64,000 nucleotides of DNA, from positions 5,376 through 69,375 of the forward strand of contig NZ_JAAHGO010000044.1 of NCBI RefSeq assembly GCF_010672455.1, read 5' to 3'. Source of the stretch: Okeania sp. SIO2C9 (GTDB taxonomy: Bacteria; Cyanobacteriota; Cyanobacteriia; Cyanobacteriales; Microcoleaceae). Below the pieces are notes generated by a model. The model was given only the letters and a program-made list of their open reading frames with translations. It was not told the DNA's origin and made no database searches. Positions 43,291 through 51,809 of the stretch are shown here, piece by piece. The stretch's first letter is position 1; each line of letters begins with the position of its first letter. The translations under genes and the position numbers were made by a program.

Positions 43291-45048
43291 ATGAAGATAA
43301 AAAATGTCAAGTTCGACCAATTTAGCCTAATAAAATTATTATTAGGCTTGTTTCCTTTATTAATGTTAATAGCCTGTGGCAGTCAATCAGAAAGAACAGA
43401 AGAAGCAGTAATTTCATCAGCGCCACCTGCACCTCCACCACCACCTTCAGCAACTCTAAATACAACTCCTCAAAGCTCAATACCTTCTCAATTCAGGGAA
43501 GGTGCTACTAGAGGAGGAGGTACTAGAGGGCGTCAAAAATCAGCAGATATGGCTTTAACACAAACTGCTCCTAGTTTTTCACAGTTTGAAATAGATTCAA
43601 CTGTAGAATCACAATCTTCAAACACGGAAGAATATGACCTGATTAATGACAACCCTTTTAAAATAGTAAAAAATAATCCCCTCTCAACATTTTCCATTGA
43701 TGTAGATACGGCATCTTATAGTAATTTACGTCGCTTTATTACTGAAGGTAGACTACCACCAAAAGATGCTGTGAGAATTGAGGAATTAATAAATTATTTT
43801 ACTTACGACTATCCCCAACCAGAAGCAAATAATCCCTTTTCTATTACTACAGAAATTTCTGATTCTCCTTGGAATTCTCAACATCAATTAGTTCATATTG
43901 GCATTCAAGGCAAAGATATAGTTACAGAAAATTTACCTTCTAGTAACTTGGTATTTTTGTTAGATGTTTCTGGTTCGATGAATACTCCTAATAAACTACC
44001 CTTAATCAAATCAGCTTTTCAATTATTGGTTGATGAACTAACAGAAAAGGATACTGTATCAATAGTTGTTTATGCTGGAGCGGCAGGAGTAGTTTTACCT
44101 CCCACAAAAGGCAGCGAAAAAGATAAAATTATCGCAGCAATTAATAATCTAGAAGCTGGAGGTTCCACTGCTGGAGGTGAAGGAATTAAACTTGCTTACG
44201 ATTTAGCTAAAAGGTTTTATCAATCTTCAGGAAATAATCGAGTTATTCTGGCGACTGATGGAGATTTTAATGTGGGAGTTTCTAGCGATGCTGAATTGGT
44301 AAGAATGATCGAAAATTATCGAGATGAAGGAATTTTTCTAACGGTACTTGGTTTTGGTACGGGTAATTTTAAGGATGCCAAAATGGAACAGTTGGCTAAT
44401 AAAGGAAATGGGAATTATGCTTATATTGATAATTTGTTGGAAGCTAAAAAAGTGTTAGTGACAGAGATGGGAGGAACTCTATTAACTATTGCCAAGGATG
44501 TAAAAATTCAAGTGGAATTTAATCCGGCAAAAGTACAAGCTTATCGTTTAATTGGTTATGAAAATCGACTGTTACGTTCTCAAGATTTTAATGATGATAC
44601 AAAGGATGCGGGAGAGTTAGGTGCAGGACATTCGGTTACAGCACTTTATGAAGTTATTCCTGTGGGAGTAGAGAGTAATGTGAATTTGCCAGAAGTTGAT
44701 GAGTTGAGATATCAAGATAATCAAGTTGACGAGGCAGCTTATAATAGTGATGAATTAATGTTGGTTAAGTTGCGTTATAAGGAGCCAAAGGGTACAACTT
44801 CTGAGTTGATAAAACAGCCAGTTGTTGATAAGGGAGTGAGTTTAGATGATGCTTCAAATGATTTTAAGTTTGCGGCAGCTGTGGCTGAGTATGGAATGAT
44901 TTTGCGAGATTCTGAATATAAAGGTGATGCTAGTTTTAATGAAGTGTTGAAGTTGGCAAATGAATCGAAAGGTTTGGATTTAGAAGGTTATCGGAGTGAG
45001 TTTATTAATATGCTTGAAAGTAGTCAGAAATTGATGGAGAAAAAGTAG
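43291..45048 (+). CDS. VWA-domain lipoprotein (YfbK-like)
   Basis: 585 residues. A signal ending in a lipobox (LLMLIACGS) makes Cys30 the probable lipid anchor. A Pro-rich segment (APPPPPS) and a Gly/Arg-rich segment follow. Residues 110-180 contain NPLSTFSIDVDTASYSNLRR, the usual start of the YfbK family. The VWA domain (about 200-370) has the MIDAS motif FLLDVSGSMNTPNKL, with Thr in GGSTAGGEGI and Asp in LATDGDFNVG. The last 200 residues resemble DUF3520. Known members are periplasmic or outer-membrane anchored and bind divalent metal. The function is not established. It starts divergently from the SPFH/GYF_2 gene, whose GYF_2 domains could bind its Pro-rich part only if both faced the same compartment. 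Confidence 0.9.
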   Translation: MKIKNVKFDQFSLIKLLLGLFPLLMLIACGSQSERTEEAVISSAPPAPPPPPSATLNTTPQSSIPSQFREGATRGGGTRGRQKSADMALTQTAPSFSQFEIDSTVESQSSNTEEYDLINDNPFKIVKNNPLSTFSIDVDTASYSNLRRFITEGRLPPKDAVRIEELINYFTYDYPQPEANNPFSITTEISDSPWNSQHQLVHIGIQGKDIVTENLPSSNLVFLLDVSGSMNTPNKLPLIKSAFQLLVDELTEKDTVSIVVYAGAAGVVLPPTKGSEKDKIIAAINNLEAGGSTAGGEGIKLAYDLAKRFYQSSGNNRVILATDGDFNVGVSSDAELVRMIENYRDEGIFLTVLGFGTGNFKDAKMEQLANKGNGNYAYIDNLLEAKKVLVTEMGGTLLTIAKDVKIQVEFNPAKVQAYRLIGYENRLLRSQDFNDDTKDAGELGAGHSVTALYEVIPVGVESNVNLPEVDELRYQDNQVDEAAYNSDELMLVKLRYKEPKGTTSELIKQPVVDKGVSLDDASNDFKFAAAVAEYGMILRDSEYKGDASFNEVLKLANESKGLDLEGYRSEFINMLESSQKLMEKK

Positions 45049-45173
45049 ATGAGGAATTGTAGGTAAAACTTTCCCAATTTTAGATTAGTATACACCAAAA
45101 TTTGCGACTTTTATCCCGCTACTCCCTCAAAAAGAGAGTGCGGGATTTTTGATTAGGCTGTTAATTCAAGAAC

Positions 45174-45362
45174 TTACTTATTGTTCTTTTTCATTACTGG
45201 AAGAGATACCTCAACTAATTTGGCGATCGCTGTAATTAGAACAGCTGTTGCCAAGATAATATCCCCTAGACTATCACCATTAGGCAAATCAGATTTGACC
45301 TGAATTTTTTCTGTTGGATTAGAGGGTTGTGTATGTGTAATTACCACTTTTTTGTTGTTCAT
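45174..45362 (-). CDS. Small single-helix membrane protein of unknown function
   Basis: 62 residues. Polar N-terminal half (VVITHTQPSNPTEKIQVKSD), then one hydrophobic segment (about 31-52, GDIILATAVLITAIAKLVEV) and a basic end (MKKNNK). It has a proper ATG and no overlap with other genes. Family not recognised. It lies between the convergent VWA gene and the small helix-turn-helix genes. Probably real because of the clean frame, but this is uncertain. Confidence 0.5.
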   Translation of the reverse strand: MNNKKVVITHTQPSNPTEKIQVKSDLPNGDSLGDIILATAVLITAIAKLVEVSLPVMKKNNK

Positions 45363-45527
45363 AATTTCATTTATTTCACTAATATTTGTACTTATTAGTA
45401 TGGCTTAAAGACAACACAAATCGTGACTTTTTAAAGGTTGTTACGTGAGCTTTTTATGTTTGACTTATGAATGTTTTAGTGATTAATTTCTGCTTTTTTA
45501 GAAGGTATAAAAATAACTGAAAAACCG

Positions 45528-45638
45528 ATGCCGAGACTAGAAACATATTCAAAAGTAAAACTTGCAGAAATAATTCAAATGTCTCACAGTGCAATAAATA
45601 AATTTTTTACTCAAAATCCTGTAATCTTGACTGTGTAA
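45528..45638 (+). pseudogene. Stump of a small HTH protein, third paralogue
   Basis: Thirty-six codons read RLETYSKVKLAEIIQMSHSA, then INKFFTQNPVILTV. This parallels EIYTKIELAEIAKLSRSTIN of the gene at 45926 and KIYTKTKLAKTTKLSRDVIN of the gene at 46370. Both ends are missing. It is the remains of a third tandem copy. Confidence 0.7.
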
Positions 45639-45925
45639 AGGTTTTGTCCTGATGGTTTTGTGATGGTCTTGTGATTGTTTTATGATCAACTTATGGTTGT
45701 CTAAGTAATTAATCCTAGCTTTCCTACAGTAATGGCCATAAAATAAGAACAAAATAATCCTAAAAAACTTTGCTTTATCAAGTCTTGAAGATGAAAAAAG
45801 TGTAATGGTAATAAAAATCAAGTTTTTTTTGGGTTATACACTCTGCTTGATCCAAGCTTAAGAAATTATTAGTTATATAGAAAACTTTAGTTATTCTAGA
45901 ATACCCCTAGTCCCACAACCTTATT

Positions 45926-46315
45926 ATGAGCAGCACAGACCAAGGTCAAAGTCCTAACAAACAGACTATTAAAGCAGATGATGACTTGATAGAAAGGGCT
46001 AAAGAAGCTATGCAAGAACTAGAAATTTATACAAAAATTGAACTTGCAGAAATAGCGAAGTTATCTCGGAGTACGATAAATAAATTTTTTCAAAAACAGG
46101 AAATTCGACGTTATAGTTATGATCAAATATGTGAAACACTTTTATTAAATGAAAAAATAGTAAAAAGAGAAGAAATAGCTACATTTACAATTACTGGTAG
46201 TATTGATAAAAAACGGATAGAAGACTTAGAAGTAATTATCAAACTTTTAGAACAATTAAGTAGTAGCGACCTTAAGATTGCAATAAGAGAAAAGGAAGAT
46301 GATGATGTGAAATAA
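45926..46315 (+). CDS. Small HTH-domain protein, possible regulator or effector adaptor
   Basis: 129 residues. An N-terminal linker (IKADDDLIERAKEAMQEL) is followed by a helix-turn-helix at about 33-75 (KIELAEIAKLSRSTINKFFQ, then YDQICETLLL). The C-terminal 45 residues (RIEDLEVIIKLLEQLSSSDL) match the start of the sensor-like region in the paralogue at 46370 but stop short. This HTH plan is common at the N-terminus of multidomain STAND/AAA and caspase-type conflict proteins in multicellular cyanobacteria, where it acts as an adaptor. Here it stands alone. It could be DNA-binding or protein-binding; the former is not shown. The paralogue follows 54 bases downstream. Confidence 0.65.
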   Translation: MSSTDQGQSPNKQTIKADDDLIERAKEAMQELEIYTKIELAEIAKLSRSTINKFFQKQEIRRYSYDQICETLLLNEKIVKREEIATFTITGSIDKKRIEDLEVIIKLLEQLSSSDLKIAIREKEDDDVK

Positions 46316-46369
46316 TACAGTCTAATTAATTTAGATTAAGGTTATTCTCAACATATAATTAATCTAGCT

Positions 46370-47134
46370 ATGAGCAATACAAGCCCAGCTAAAAGAACCC
46401 CTATTAAAGAACGAACCTATATTAAAGCAGATGATAATTTGATAGAAAGAGCTGAAGAAGCTATGCGAGAACTAAAAATTTATACAAAAACTAAACTTGC
46501 GAAAACAACCAAATTATCTCGCGATGTGATCAATAGATTTTTTCAAAAACAGACAATTCTGCCTGATAATTATAATAAAATATGTGAAACACTTTCCTTA
46601 AAAGAAAAAATAGTAATAGAAGAGCAAACTACTGCATTTGCAATTGCTGGTAGGATTAGGAATAATGAAAAATTGATAGAAGAGTTAAAAACTATTCTTG
46701 AAGTTTTGCAAGCATTGACTGATGGCAATATTTATTTTGCTGGAATTGAACTAGGTAGTCTTAAATTAATTTTTGAAGGTTCTCAATCAGAACTAGAAAA
46801 ACTAGAACAACTTTTTCAATCAGGGGAACTAAACAATAAAATTGCTGAACAAAATCTGGGTATAACAGTTGAAAATGTCAGTTTTAGGGGTACTAAATTT
46901 TTGGGGAAGCCACGAATAGCTGTTATCATTTCTGGGGATTATAGTCAAGCTGATATAAATACTTTAAAATCCGAACTTATAGACACTTCAGCCAACAATA
47001 TAATTAAGAAAATACCACCAGGACAAATGCTTTTATTATTATTATTATTTTTCTTTTTACAAATTCCTCTTATTTTAGAAGGAATTTTTCCAATAATCTT
47101 TAACGATCCACCTAAAATAGAAAATCAAAAATGA
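46370..47134 (+). CDS. HTH protein with TRADD-N-like region and C-terminal membrane helix
   Basis: 254 residues. The first 80 residues copy the gene at 45926 (YIKADDNLIERAEEAM, then KLAKTTKLSRDVINRFFQ). Residues 95-160 read IEELKTILEVLQALTDGNIY, then LGSLKLIFEGSQSELEKLEQ and LFQSGELN. This resembles the small alpha/beta domain (TRADD-N-like) found next to effector domains in cyanobacterial conflict systems, with the usual LxLEGS core. A hydrophobic C-terminal segment (about 225-247) anchors it in the membrane. I infer a membrane-tethered signalling adaptor. There is no enzyme domain. With 45926 and the stump at 45528 it forms a small tandem family. Confidence 0.65.
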   Translation: MSNTSPAKRTPIKERTYIKADDNLIERAEEAMRELKIYTKTKLAKTTKLSRDVINRFFQKQTILPDNYNKICETLSLKEKIVIEEQTTAFAIAGRIRNNEKLIEELKTILEVLQALTDGNIYFAGIELGSLKLIFEGSQSELEKLEQLFQSGELNNKIAEQNLGITVENVSFRGTKFLGKPRIAVIISGDYSQADINTLKSELIDTSANNIIKKIPPGQMLLLLLLFFFLQIPLILEGIFPIIFNDPPKIENQK

Positions 47135-47334
47135 ATATGATTCATGTATCAATTGCCTTTTGAATGAATCAGACGATCGCTAGTTTTAGCATCAAATTTT
47201 TGCTAAGACCAATTCGACTTAAACCGTTCTTTTTTAATTAAGTCAAACTTTACCGAATCACAATTTATAGACAGCTAAAAAAATTCAAAAGTTACGACAA
47301 TTTTTACTTTATCCTAACCAACTTCCATACAACC

Positions 47335-48201
47335 TCACTCCTCCGGATCGATACCCATTGCTCTTAACTTTTCAGCCAACTTTTCAGCCCTTTGACGTTC
47401 CTGTTCAGCTTTTTGACTTTCTTGTGCCAACAATAATTCTGTCGTTTCCAACCTTTCTTCACTTGTTGTTAACAAATTACCTTCACTATCCCAGCAACGT
47501 AACCAAGGTAGTTCAAGATTTTGATACCTACCAGACCAAATACCTAACTCTACTCCTAATGCTGGAATTGGATAATGACCCCGCTCATTTGCCTCTACTA
47601 ATTCATATTTAGTTCCTGCCAATTTATATACTTCTACTCCTGGTTTTTTAACTTCGTAAATAGCATAAAAAGGTGGTCGAATTATCTGTTCATAAACCCA
47701 GAATTTACCAGGTCTTTGTGTAGATTCATTTTCCCCTCGAATTAGAGGTGTTTTATCTCTTTCTTCCGAACCATCTCCCGACACAAACTCTATAGCAATT
47801 AATGGTGGAATAAGTTCTTGCCACAACACATAGGAACGACGAACTTCACCATTTAATTTAGGTGGAACATTAGGAATATAATACCAATCTGGAGAAACAG
47901 CACCTCGGTCTAAAGGTTCCGCAATTCGCCAATAAATTCCTGAATCTTGACCGATACAATATTGTTGGTCTGGATGAATTTTTTCTAGTATAGGTCGAAT
48001 AGAATCTGTTAATAAAATGCTTTGGGGATGCTCCTGAAAATTCTTCACAAAAGTGCCGTCTGATTCTGGTAAATGGGTATGGTCTGGTACAAATATTTTG
48101 GTGTTAGGTTGATTGTTACTGAAAATGTTGTCTGATTCTGGTAATTGAGTATGGTCTGGTAGAGATATTTTGATATTCGGTGGATTGTTACTGGTAGTCA
48201 T
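47335..48201 (-). CDS. Uma2-family putative endonuclease (DUF820)
   Basis: 288 residues. The Uma2 core has RRSYVLWQELIPPLIAIEFV near 130 and, after SGDGSEERDKTP, GKFWVYEQIIRPPFYAIYEV near 180, with the Asp/Glu and Lys positions of the PD-(D/E)XK fold. The end is a coiled coil (LLLAQESQKAEQERQRAEKL). Members are very common in cyanobacteria and of unknown role, perhaps in restriction of mobile DNA. The N-terminal 45 residues contain a direct repeat (LPDHTQLPESDN and VPDHTHLPESDG), a recent internal duplication. It lies downstream of the broken vapBC locus. Confidence 0.85.
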   Translation of the reverse strand: MTTSNNPPNIKISLPDHTQLPESDNIFSNNQPNTKIFVPDHTHLPESDGTFVKNFQEHPQSILLTDSIRPILEKIHPDQQYCIGQDSGIYWRIAEPLDRGAVSPDWYYIPNVPPKLNGEVRRSYVLWQELIPPLIAIEFVSGDGSEERDKTPLIRGENESTQRPGKFWVYEQIIRPPFYAIYEVKKPGVEVYKLAGTKYELVEANERGHYPIPALGVELGIWSGRYQNLELPWLRCWDSEGNLLTTSEERLETTELLLAQESQKAEQERQRAEKLAEKLRAMGIDPEE

Positions 48202-48209
48202 TTTATTAG

Positions 48210-48437
48210 TTAATAATTAACTTGAATTTCACAAATAAAAATATCATATGGATAGAGTGGTTTTATATGATTAATAATTCGACTAATGCTGGGATTTAAG
48301 TATTTAATACAAGCATTTGTATCTAATAAATAACTTCATAAAAAAGACTCTCTTTCCTGATATTCTGGTTGAGGTTCTCGCACTAAATCACCTTCCCAAA
48401 TACCACAAGTTTTTTCAAAAAAATCAGGATACCATTG
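48210..48437 (-). pseudogene. Duplicated vapB tail and truncated vapC
   Basis: Directly after the stop of vapB, in the same frame, lies a second antitoxin tail (QWYPDFFEKTCGIWEGDLVR, then EPQPEYQERESFL) with its own stop at 48336. That stop overlaps a vapC ATG (ATGA) at 48339. After a one-base insertion, vapC reads YLLDTNACIKYLNPSISRII, the first PIN-domain motif with its catalytic Asp, then ends at about 48210, having lost the rest of its roughly 130 residues. The toxin cannot be active. Confidence 0.8.
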
Positions 48438-48704
48438 TCATTTTTCTTTCACAAAAGCTTCTCGTTCCTGATATTCTGGTTGAGGTTCTCGCACTAAAGG
48501 TTCACCAACCCAACCTCCTATAACCTCTTCAAAAAACCCCGGTTGCCATCCTTCGTATTTCGGCTTAATTTCTACTTTAGTTTCTAAAGCTTGCTCCAAA
48601 ATTTCTGTGATTTCTTCTTCCAAAGTACGATTATTTTTTGCAGCTAAATCTTTTAATCGATCTATTAAATAAGGCTTGAGTTTTTCTAAAATAATCTGAG
48701 TCAT
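48438..48704 (-). CDS. vapB: VapB-type antitoxin, orphan
   Basis: 88 residues. N-terminal ribbon-helix-helix of the FitA/Arc type (PYLIDRLKDLAAKNNRTLEE, then EITEILEQAL), then the toxin-binding tail GWQPGFFEEVIGGWVGEPLV and REPQPEYQEREAF. In intact loci vapC starts at the vapB stop. Here the tail is followed in frame by a second copy of itself and then by a stub of vapC, so the antitoxin is an orphan. It might still bind a VapC from elsewhere or repress its promoter. Start ATG at 48704. Confidence 0.85.
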   Translation of the reverse strand: MTQIILEKLKPYLIDRLKDLAAKNNRTLEEEITEILEQALETKVEIKPKYEGWQPGFFEEVIGGWVGEPLVREPQPEYQEREAFVKEK

Positions 48705-48764
48705 TTTTCTTGAAATCTACATTAATAATCAACTTACCTTAAGAGTTTTATTATTTACAAAAAA

Positions 48765-48895
48765 ATTGTGCTTGAAAGCCTCATATTTTAAGGGAATAAA
48801 AAGATTTTTTTTCCTTTGAGTCAATCCTATCCGTTTTAAAGGAGAAGTAATTATTAATTATTCATTATTAATTATTCATTATTAATTATTAAAAC
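48765..48895. repeat. Short form of the MITE-like repeat
   Basis: GCTTGAAAGCCTC and TTAAGGGAATAAAAAG at one end, TCCTATCCGTTTTAAAGG and AGAAGTAATTATTAATT at the other, without the inner GGTCGA palindromic module. Its end overlaps the stop region of the following gene (48889). Confidence 0.6.
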
Positions 48896-49662
48896 CTACC
48901 TTCAGGTTGCTTAACTGACTCGCTAGTACGTTCTCTAAAATGTTGTTTTGAAATTACAGATTGATGAGATGATGAATTTGAATAACTTGTATGTTGTAAT
49001 TGCCTCACAAGTGTAATCAAACGCTTCAAATGAGGTTTGACAACTTCCGTATTTTGTATTTCCAAATCTTCAATTTTGGCCTGAAGTTGAGATATTTGTG
49101 ATTGAGGTTGTTTGGCCAATATTTCCATATCTCTTTGCAAATTGGCGATCGCTTCCTCAATTACCAAAAGACGGCCATTCACTGTTTGCCAATCATTTGT
49201 ACTTAAAGATTTTGTATCGACAGATGCTAAACTTTCTTGTACAGAAGAAACTGAAGATTCTAGTGCAGTTAGTTGCTGTTGTATTTCTGAATTTACAGTT
49301 TGTGTTGATTGAGTAGAGAGTGTTTCACGAACTGATTCAATATCTGTAGAAAGCTGTTGACGAAGCTTTACTATTACCTTGACAGCATTTTTTTCTAGCT
49401 TTTCTACTGATTTTTGAACTTCTACCATCTCAGACTGCTGAGATAATTGCATCTGTTTTTCAAATCTATATCTATTAGCCACATTTAGAGATAAGGCCAA
49501 TGTTAGAGGAGCTACTGCGTAAAAAGTATGACTTCCAACTGCTACTGCAAAAGCACCTACTGCCGAACCCACTATTGAAGCATACTCTACCAAATTTATC
49601 CAATGCTTTTTATACAATGTTGGTTTCAGAGCTTTCCGGAGTAATGAATCTTGATTCCCCAT
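48889..49662 (-). CDS. Membrane-anchored coiled-coil protein of unknown function
   Basis: 257 residues. An N-terminal basic part is followed by two close hydrophobic segments (about 27-63, ASIVGSAVGAFAVAVGSHTF, then APLTLALSLNVANRYR). The rest is a long, heptad-rich coiled coil (about 70-225), for example MVEVQKSVEKLEKNAVKVIV and SQISQLQAKIEDLEIQ. The tail is polar and basic. It resembles many cyanobacterial hypothetical proteins of this plan, without known function. It may be a scaffold at the membrane (inference). The last codons are next to a repeat. Confidence 0.7.
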   Translation of the reverse strand: MGNQDSLLRKALKPTLYKKHWINLVEYASIVGSAVGAFAVAVGSHTFYAVAPLTLALSLNVANRYRFEKQMQLSQQSEMVEVQKSVEKLEKNAVKVIVKLRQQLSTDIESVRETLSTQSTQTVNSEIQQQLTALESSVSSVQESLASVDTKSLSTNDWQTVNGRLLVIEEAIANLQRDMEILAKQPQSQISQLQAKIEDLEIQNTEVVKPHLKRLITLVRQLQHTSYSNSSSHQSVISKQHFRERTSESVKQPEGRF

Positions 49663-50740
49663 AACTATATATTCCTTAAGCTAAATGTAAGGCAGTAGCA
49701 GAAAAAGTTTTCTATTCTTAGTCTTTAGTGCATTCGATGCCAATTTTTTTGACAGTAATCAACTTACCCTATCTGTATTTATAACAGGATTTTCCTACCA
49801 TACCTAATTCCATTTCATAACGGAAATATTCTAAATTATAAGTCTTGGTGATGTTTCTTAACTAATCAAGAGCATCAACTTTAATTATGAAAGGAGGTTA
49901 CAAATCTAAATGCAATCCGACTTGCTTCCATACTATACTTACTATAGATAAATACTATACATAATCCAAGAAATATTCTGTTCTGATTTTACGATTTTTA
50001 GCAGCTTATAGAATTAGAATAGAATTTTATAATTTTCACTTCCCCATCTAAATTTCGTATCAAAAATGTACTATGAAAAAAATTCAGTCTATTTTTAGTG
50101 TCACTTTGTTTTTTATCCTTCTTTTCGGAGTTGGATTTTTAACTGTAAATTTTTTATTAGCTCTGGTGGAAAAATTTTCTTGATATCGTAATTATAGATG
50201 ATTTTTTAACAATTAATAATTAACAATTACCTCTCCTTAAAAACTATGTCTTACCCATAAGTCTTAGAAGCATTCCAGGGTAGGGATGTGGGGAGTAAGA
50301 ATCTTGTCTACAGTTCTGAAAAAATGTACTTTTAAATACACTTTTCTCCGGAAAAAGCCTCTCAAAGACTTATATAGTACTTCAACTTAAAAATGAGACG
50401 TTTTTTCGTCTGAAACTTCCTAATAGCAAGAAAGCTTTGTCTCAATCTAAAGTTAAATAACTATAAATAACTCGTCTATATTTATCAAGTTTTTCGTTAA
50501 GAAAGATGTGGGTCATTTTAGTTATCAGTTATCAGTATCTCTGCAATAATAAGGCTTGAAATACGGAATTATCTTTTTTTTATACCCTTAAAAAGGGAGG
50601 CTTTAGACTAGGATTTTTCGGTAATGGATAGCCTTAAAACGGATAGGATTGTTCATTAATTGATAATGGATAATGGATAATTGATAATTACCTCTGGTTA
50701 AAACCGTTACGGAATTGAATATCAGGAGATATTATTTCTT
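49663..50740. other. Intergenic region with small ORF and repeats
   Basis: Apart from the 36-codon frame at 50073 no gene is seen. 50510-50600 repeats the TTATCAGTTATCAG and CCCTTAAAAAGGGAGG pieces of 32155-32280. 50640-50700 has ATTGATAATGGATAATGG-type simple repeats. Confidence 0.5.
50073..50183 (+). CDS. Possible 36-residue single-helix membrane peptide
   Basis: The frame MKKIQSIFSVTLFFILLFGV, then GFLTVNFLLALVEKFS, has an ATG, a basic start, one helix (8-30) and a stop. No clear ribosome site lies before it. It might be a small membrane protein missed by normal gene finding, but a chance frame in AT-rich DNA cannot be excluded. Confidence 0.35.
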   Translation: MKKIQSIFSVTLFFILLFGVGFLTVNFLLALVEKFS

Positions 50741-51010
50741 TTCTTGGTCGATTGGATATGGCGAGGAGACTAGCTCTTGACAGAGCCGCTCCGAAGATCG
50801 CCATCCCACCCAACGGGGAAGCTGCTGGATATGGCGAGGGGACCTCGCCATCCCATCCTAACGGACTGCTCCGCAAACGACCGCTGTCTTGGTCGATTGG
50901 ATATGGCGAGGGGACCTCGCCATCCCATCCTAACGGACTGCTCCGCAAACGACCGCTGTCTTGGTCGATTGGATATGGCGAGGGGACCTCGCCATCCCTC
51001 GACCGCTTTT
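50741..51010. repeat. 72-bp tandem repeat array inside a MITE-like repeat
   Basis: Units begin TCTTGGTCGATTGGATATGG and contain CGAGGGGACCTCGCCATCCC and CTAACGGACTGCTCCGCAAA. GGATATGGCGAG recurs at 50754, 50826, 50899 and 50971, giving spacings of about 72. The first unit differs (GAGACTAGCTC, CAACGGGGAAGCTGC). CGAGGGGACCTCG is itself a palindrome. Because 72 is a multiple of three, repetitive open frames appear on both strands; they are not genes. Confidence 0.85.
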
Positions 51011-51109
51011 TTCCCCTATCCAAGGGGAGGCTTCAAGGCGCGAATTATTTAATTATTAATTATTAATTATTAATTATTCGGTAAAAAGTCTTTTTTTCTC
51101 TTTATCAAA

Positions 51110-51300
51110 ATAATTGGGCCGCGCAACCCCGCCGGGAAATGGCGAAATATTTTTAGAGCGGAGCTCAAATCCCCTACTTCCCCTCCACGGTCGGGGGAGG
51201 GGCTAGGGGTGGGTTAACTTCTGTACGTCGCCAATCCGACGGCTCCCCTATCTGACTTCTGAATTATGACTTCTGACTTCATTAACTGTGGCGGGTTTAA
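51110..51300. repeat. Composite dispersed repeat
   Basis: An inverted copy of 30640-30760 (GCGCAACCCCGCCGGGAAAT, AAATATTTTTAGAGCGGAGC), followed by GTACGTCGCCAATCCGACGG, shared with 35233, 36164 and 57926, and a GGCGGGTTTAATACCCCACC end, shared in reverse with the repeat in the intein. Confidence 0.7.
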
Positions 51301-51414
51301 TACCCCACCTTACCGGAAAATTGGGTTGAAAGCCTCCCCCTTCCAGGGGGACTTTGTGTTATAGTGGAAACAGCGGAAAGGTATTCAACCGCTCTAAAAA
51401 CCTATAGCTGCTTA

Positions 51415-51700
51415 ACTGTAGCGTTTGCACCTTGAAAAGTAGAGTTATGGAGTTTTGTACAGTAATGCTTGTACATAGAAAAACTCTAAGCAACAAGTAT
51501 CAGAGAACCAAAGTTTTTTTTAAGGTTTGAACTGTACCGTAGGGCATACGGGAACGGGCTCTTGAAATAGAGCAAACGCTTGGGGAGAGAACCATCTCTG
51601 GACTAGATGCCGCAAGGTGTTTAGTTTAAGTGGACTCATTGAACCAAGAATCCTGGTTTCAGGAGAATCTCCGCGCCTTTAGGCCGGAGAGTATGTCAAA
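51415..51700 (+). ncRNA. Highly structured RNA candidate, HEARO/omega-RNA-like, without a nuclease gene
   Basis: At least six hairpins follow each other. GAGTTTTGTAC pairs with GTACATAGAAAAACTC (51449-51486). CGTA-GGGCA-TACG is at 51538-51550. GCTCT-TGAAAT-AGAGC is at 51558-51573. AGAGA-ACCA-TCTCT is at 51586-51599. TCCTG-GTT-TCAGGA is at 51651-51664. CTCCG with GCC and AGGC-CGGAG is at 51669-51690, ending AGTATGTCAA, as TnpB right ends do. From memory, the order resembles the HEARO/IscB-associated RNA of cyanobacteria, but no database was used. No iscB or tnpB lies within 2 kb on either side, so it would be an orphan. Confidence 0.55.
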
Positions 51701-51809
51701 GAGAGTCCTTAAAATTGTTTGGAGCGATCAAACACGAGCGTGGCCAGTAGTTGACAATTCATAAGCAATTTTCCCTTCTTCCTTCTTCCTTCTTCAATTG
51801 TTTTCCTTT

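Noticed and set aside
45549-45821. 90-codon minus-strand frame near the HTH genes
   Set aside because: It overlaps the readable stump of the plus-strand HTH paralogue and has no recognisable features.
50741-51010. Possible CRISPR array
   Set aside because: The 72-base units are repeated in full with no unique spacers, and no cas genes are present. The 8- and 9-base tandem arrays likewise have no spacers.
50688-51066. Repetitive open frames of about 100 codons on both strands (GEVPSPYPIDQDSGRLRS type)
   Set aside because: They exist only because the repeat period is 72, a multiple of three. They have no ribosome sites and occur on both strands in the same DNA.
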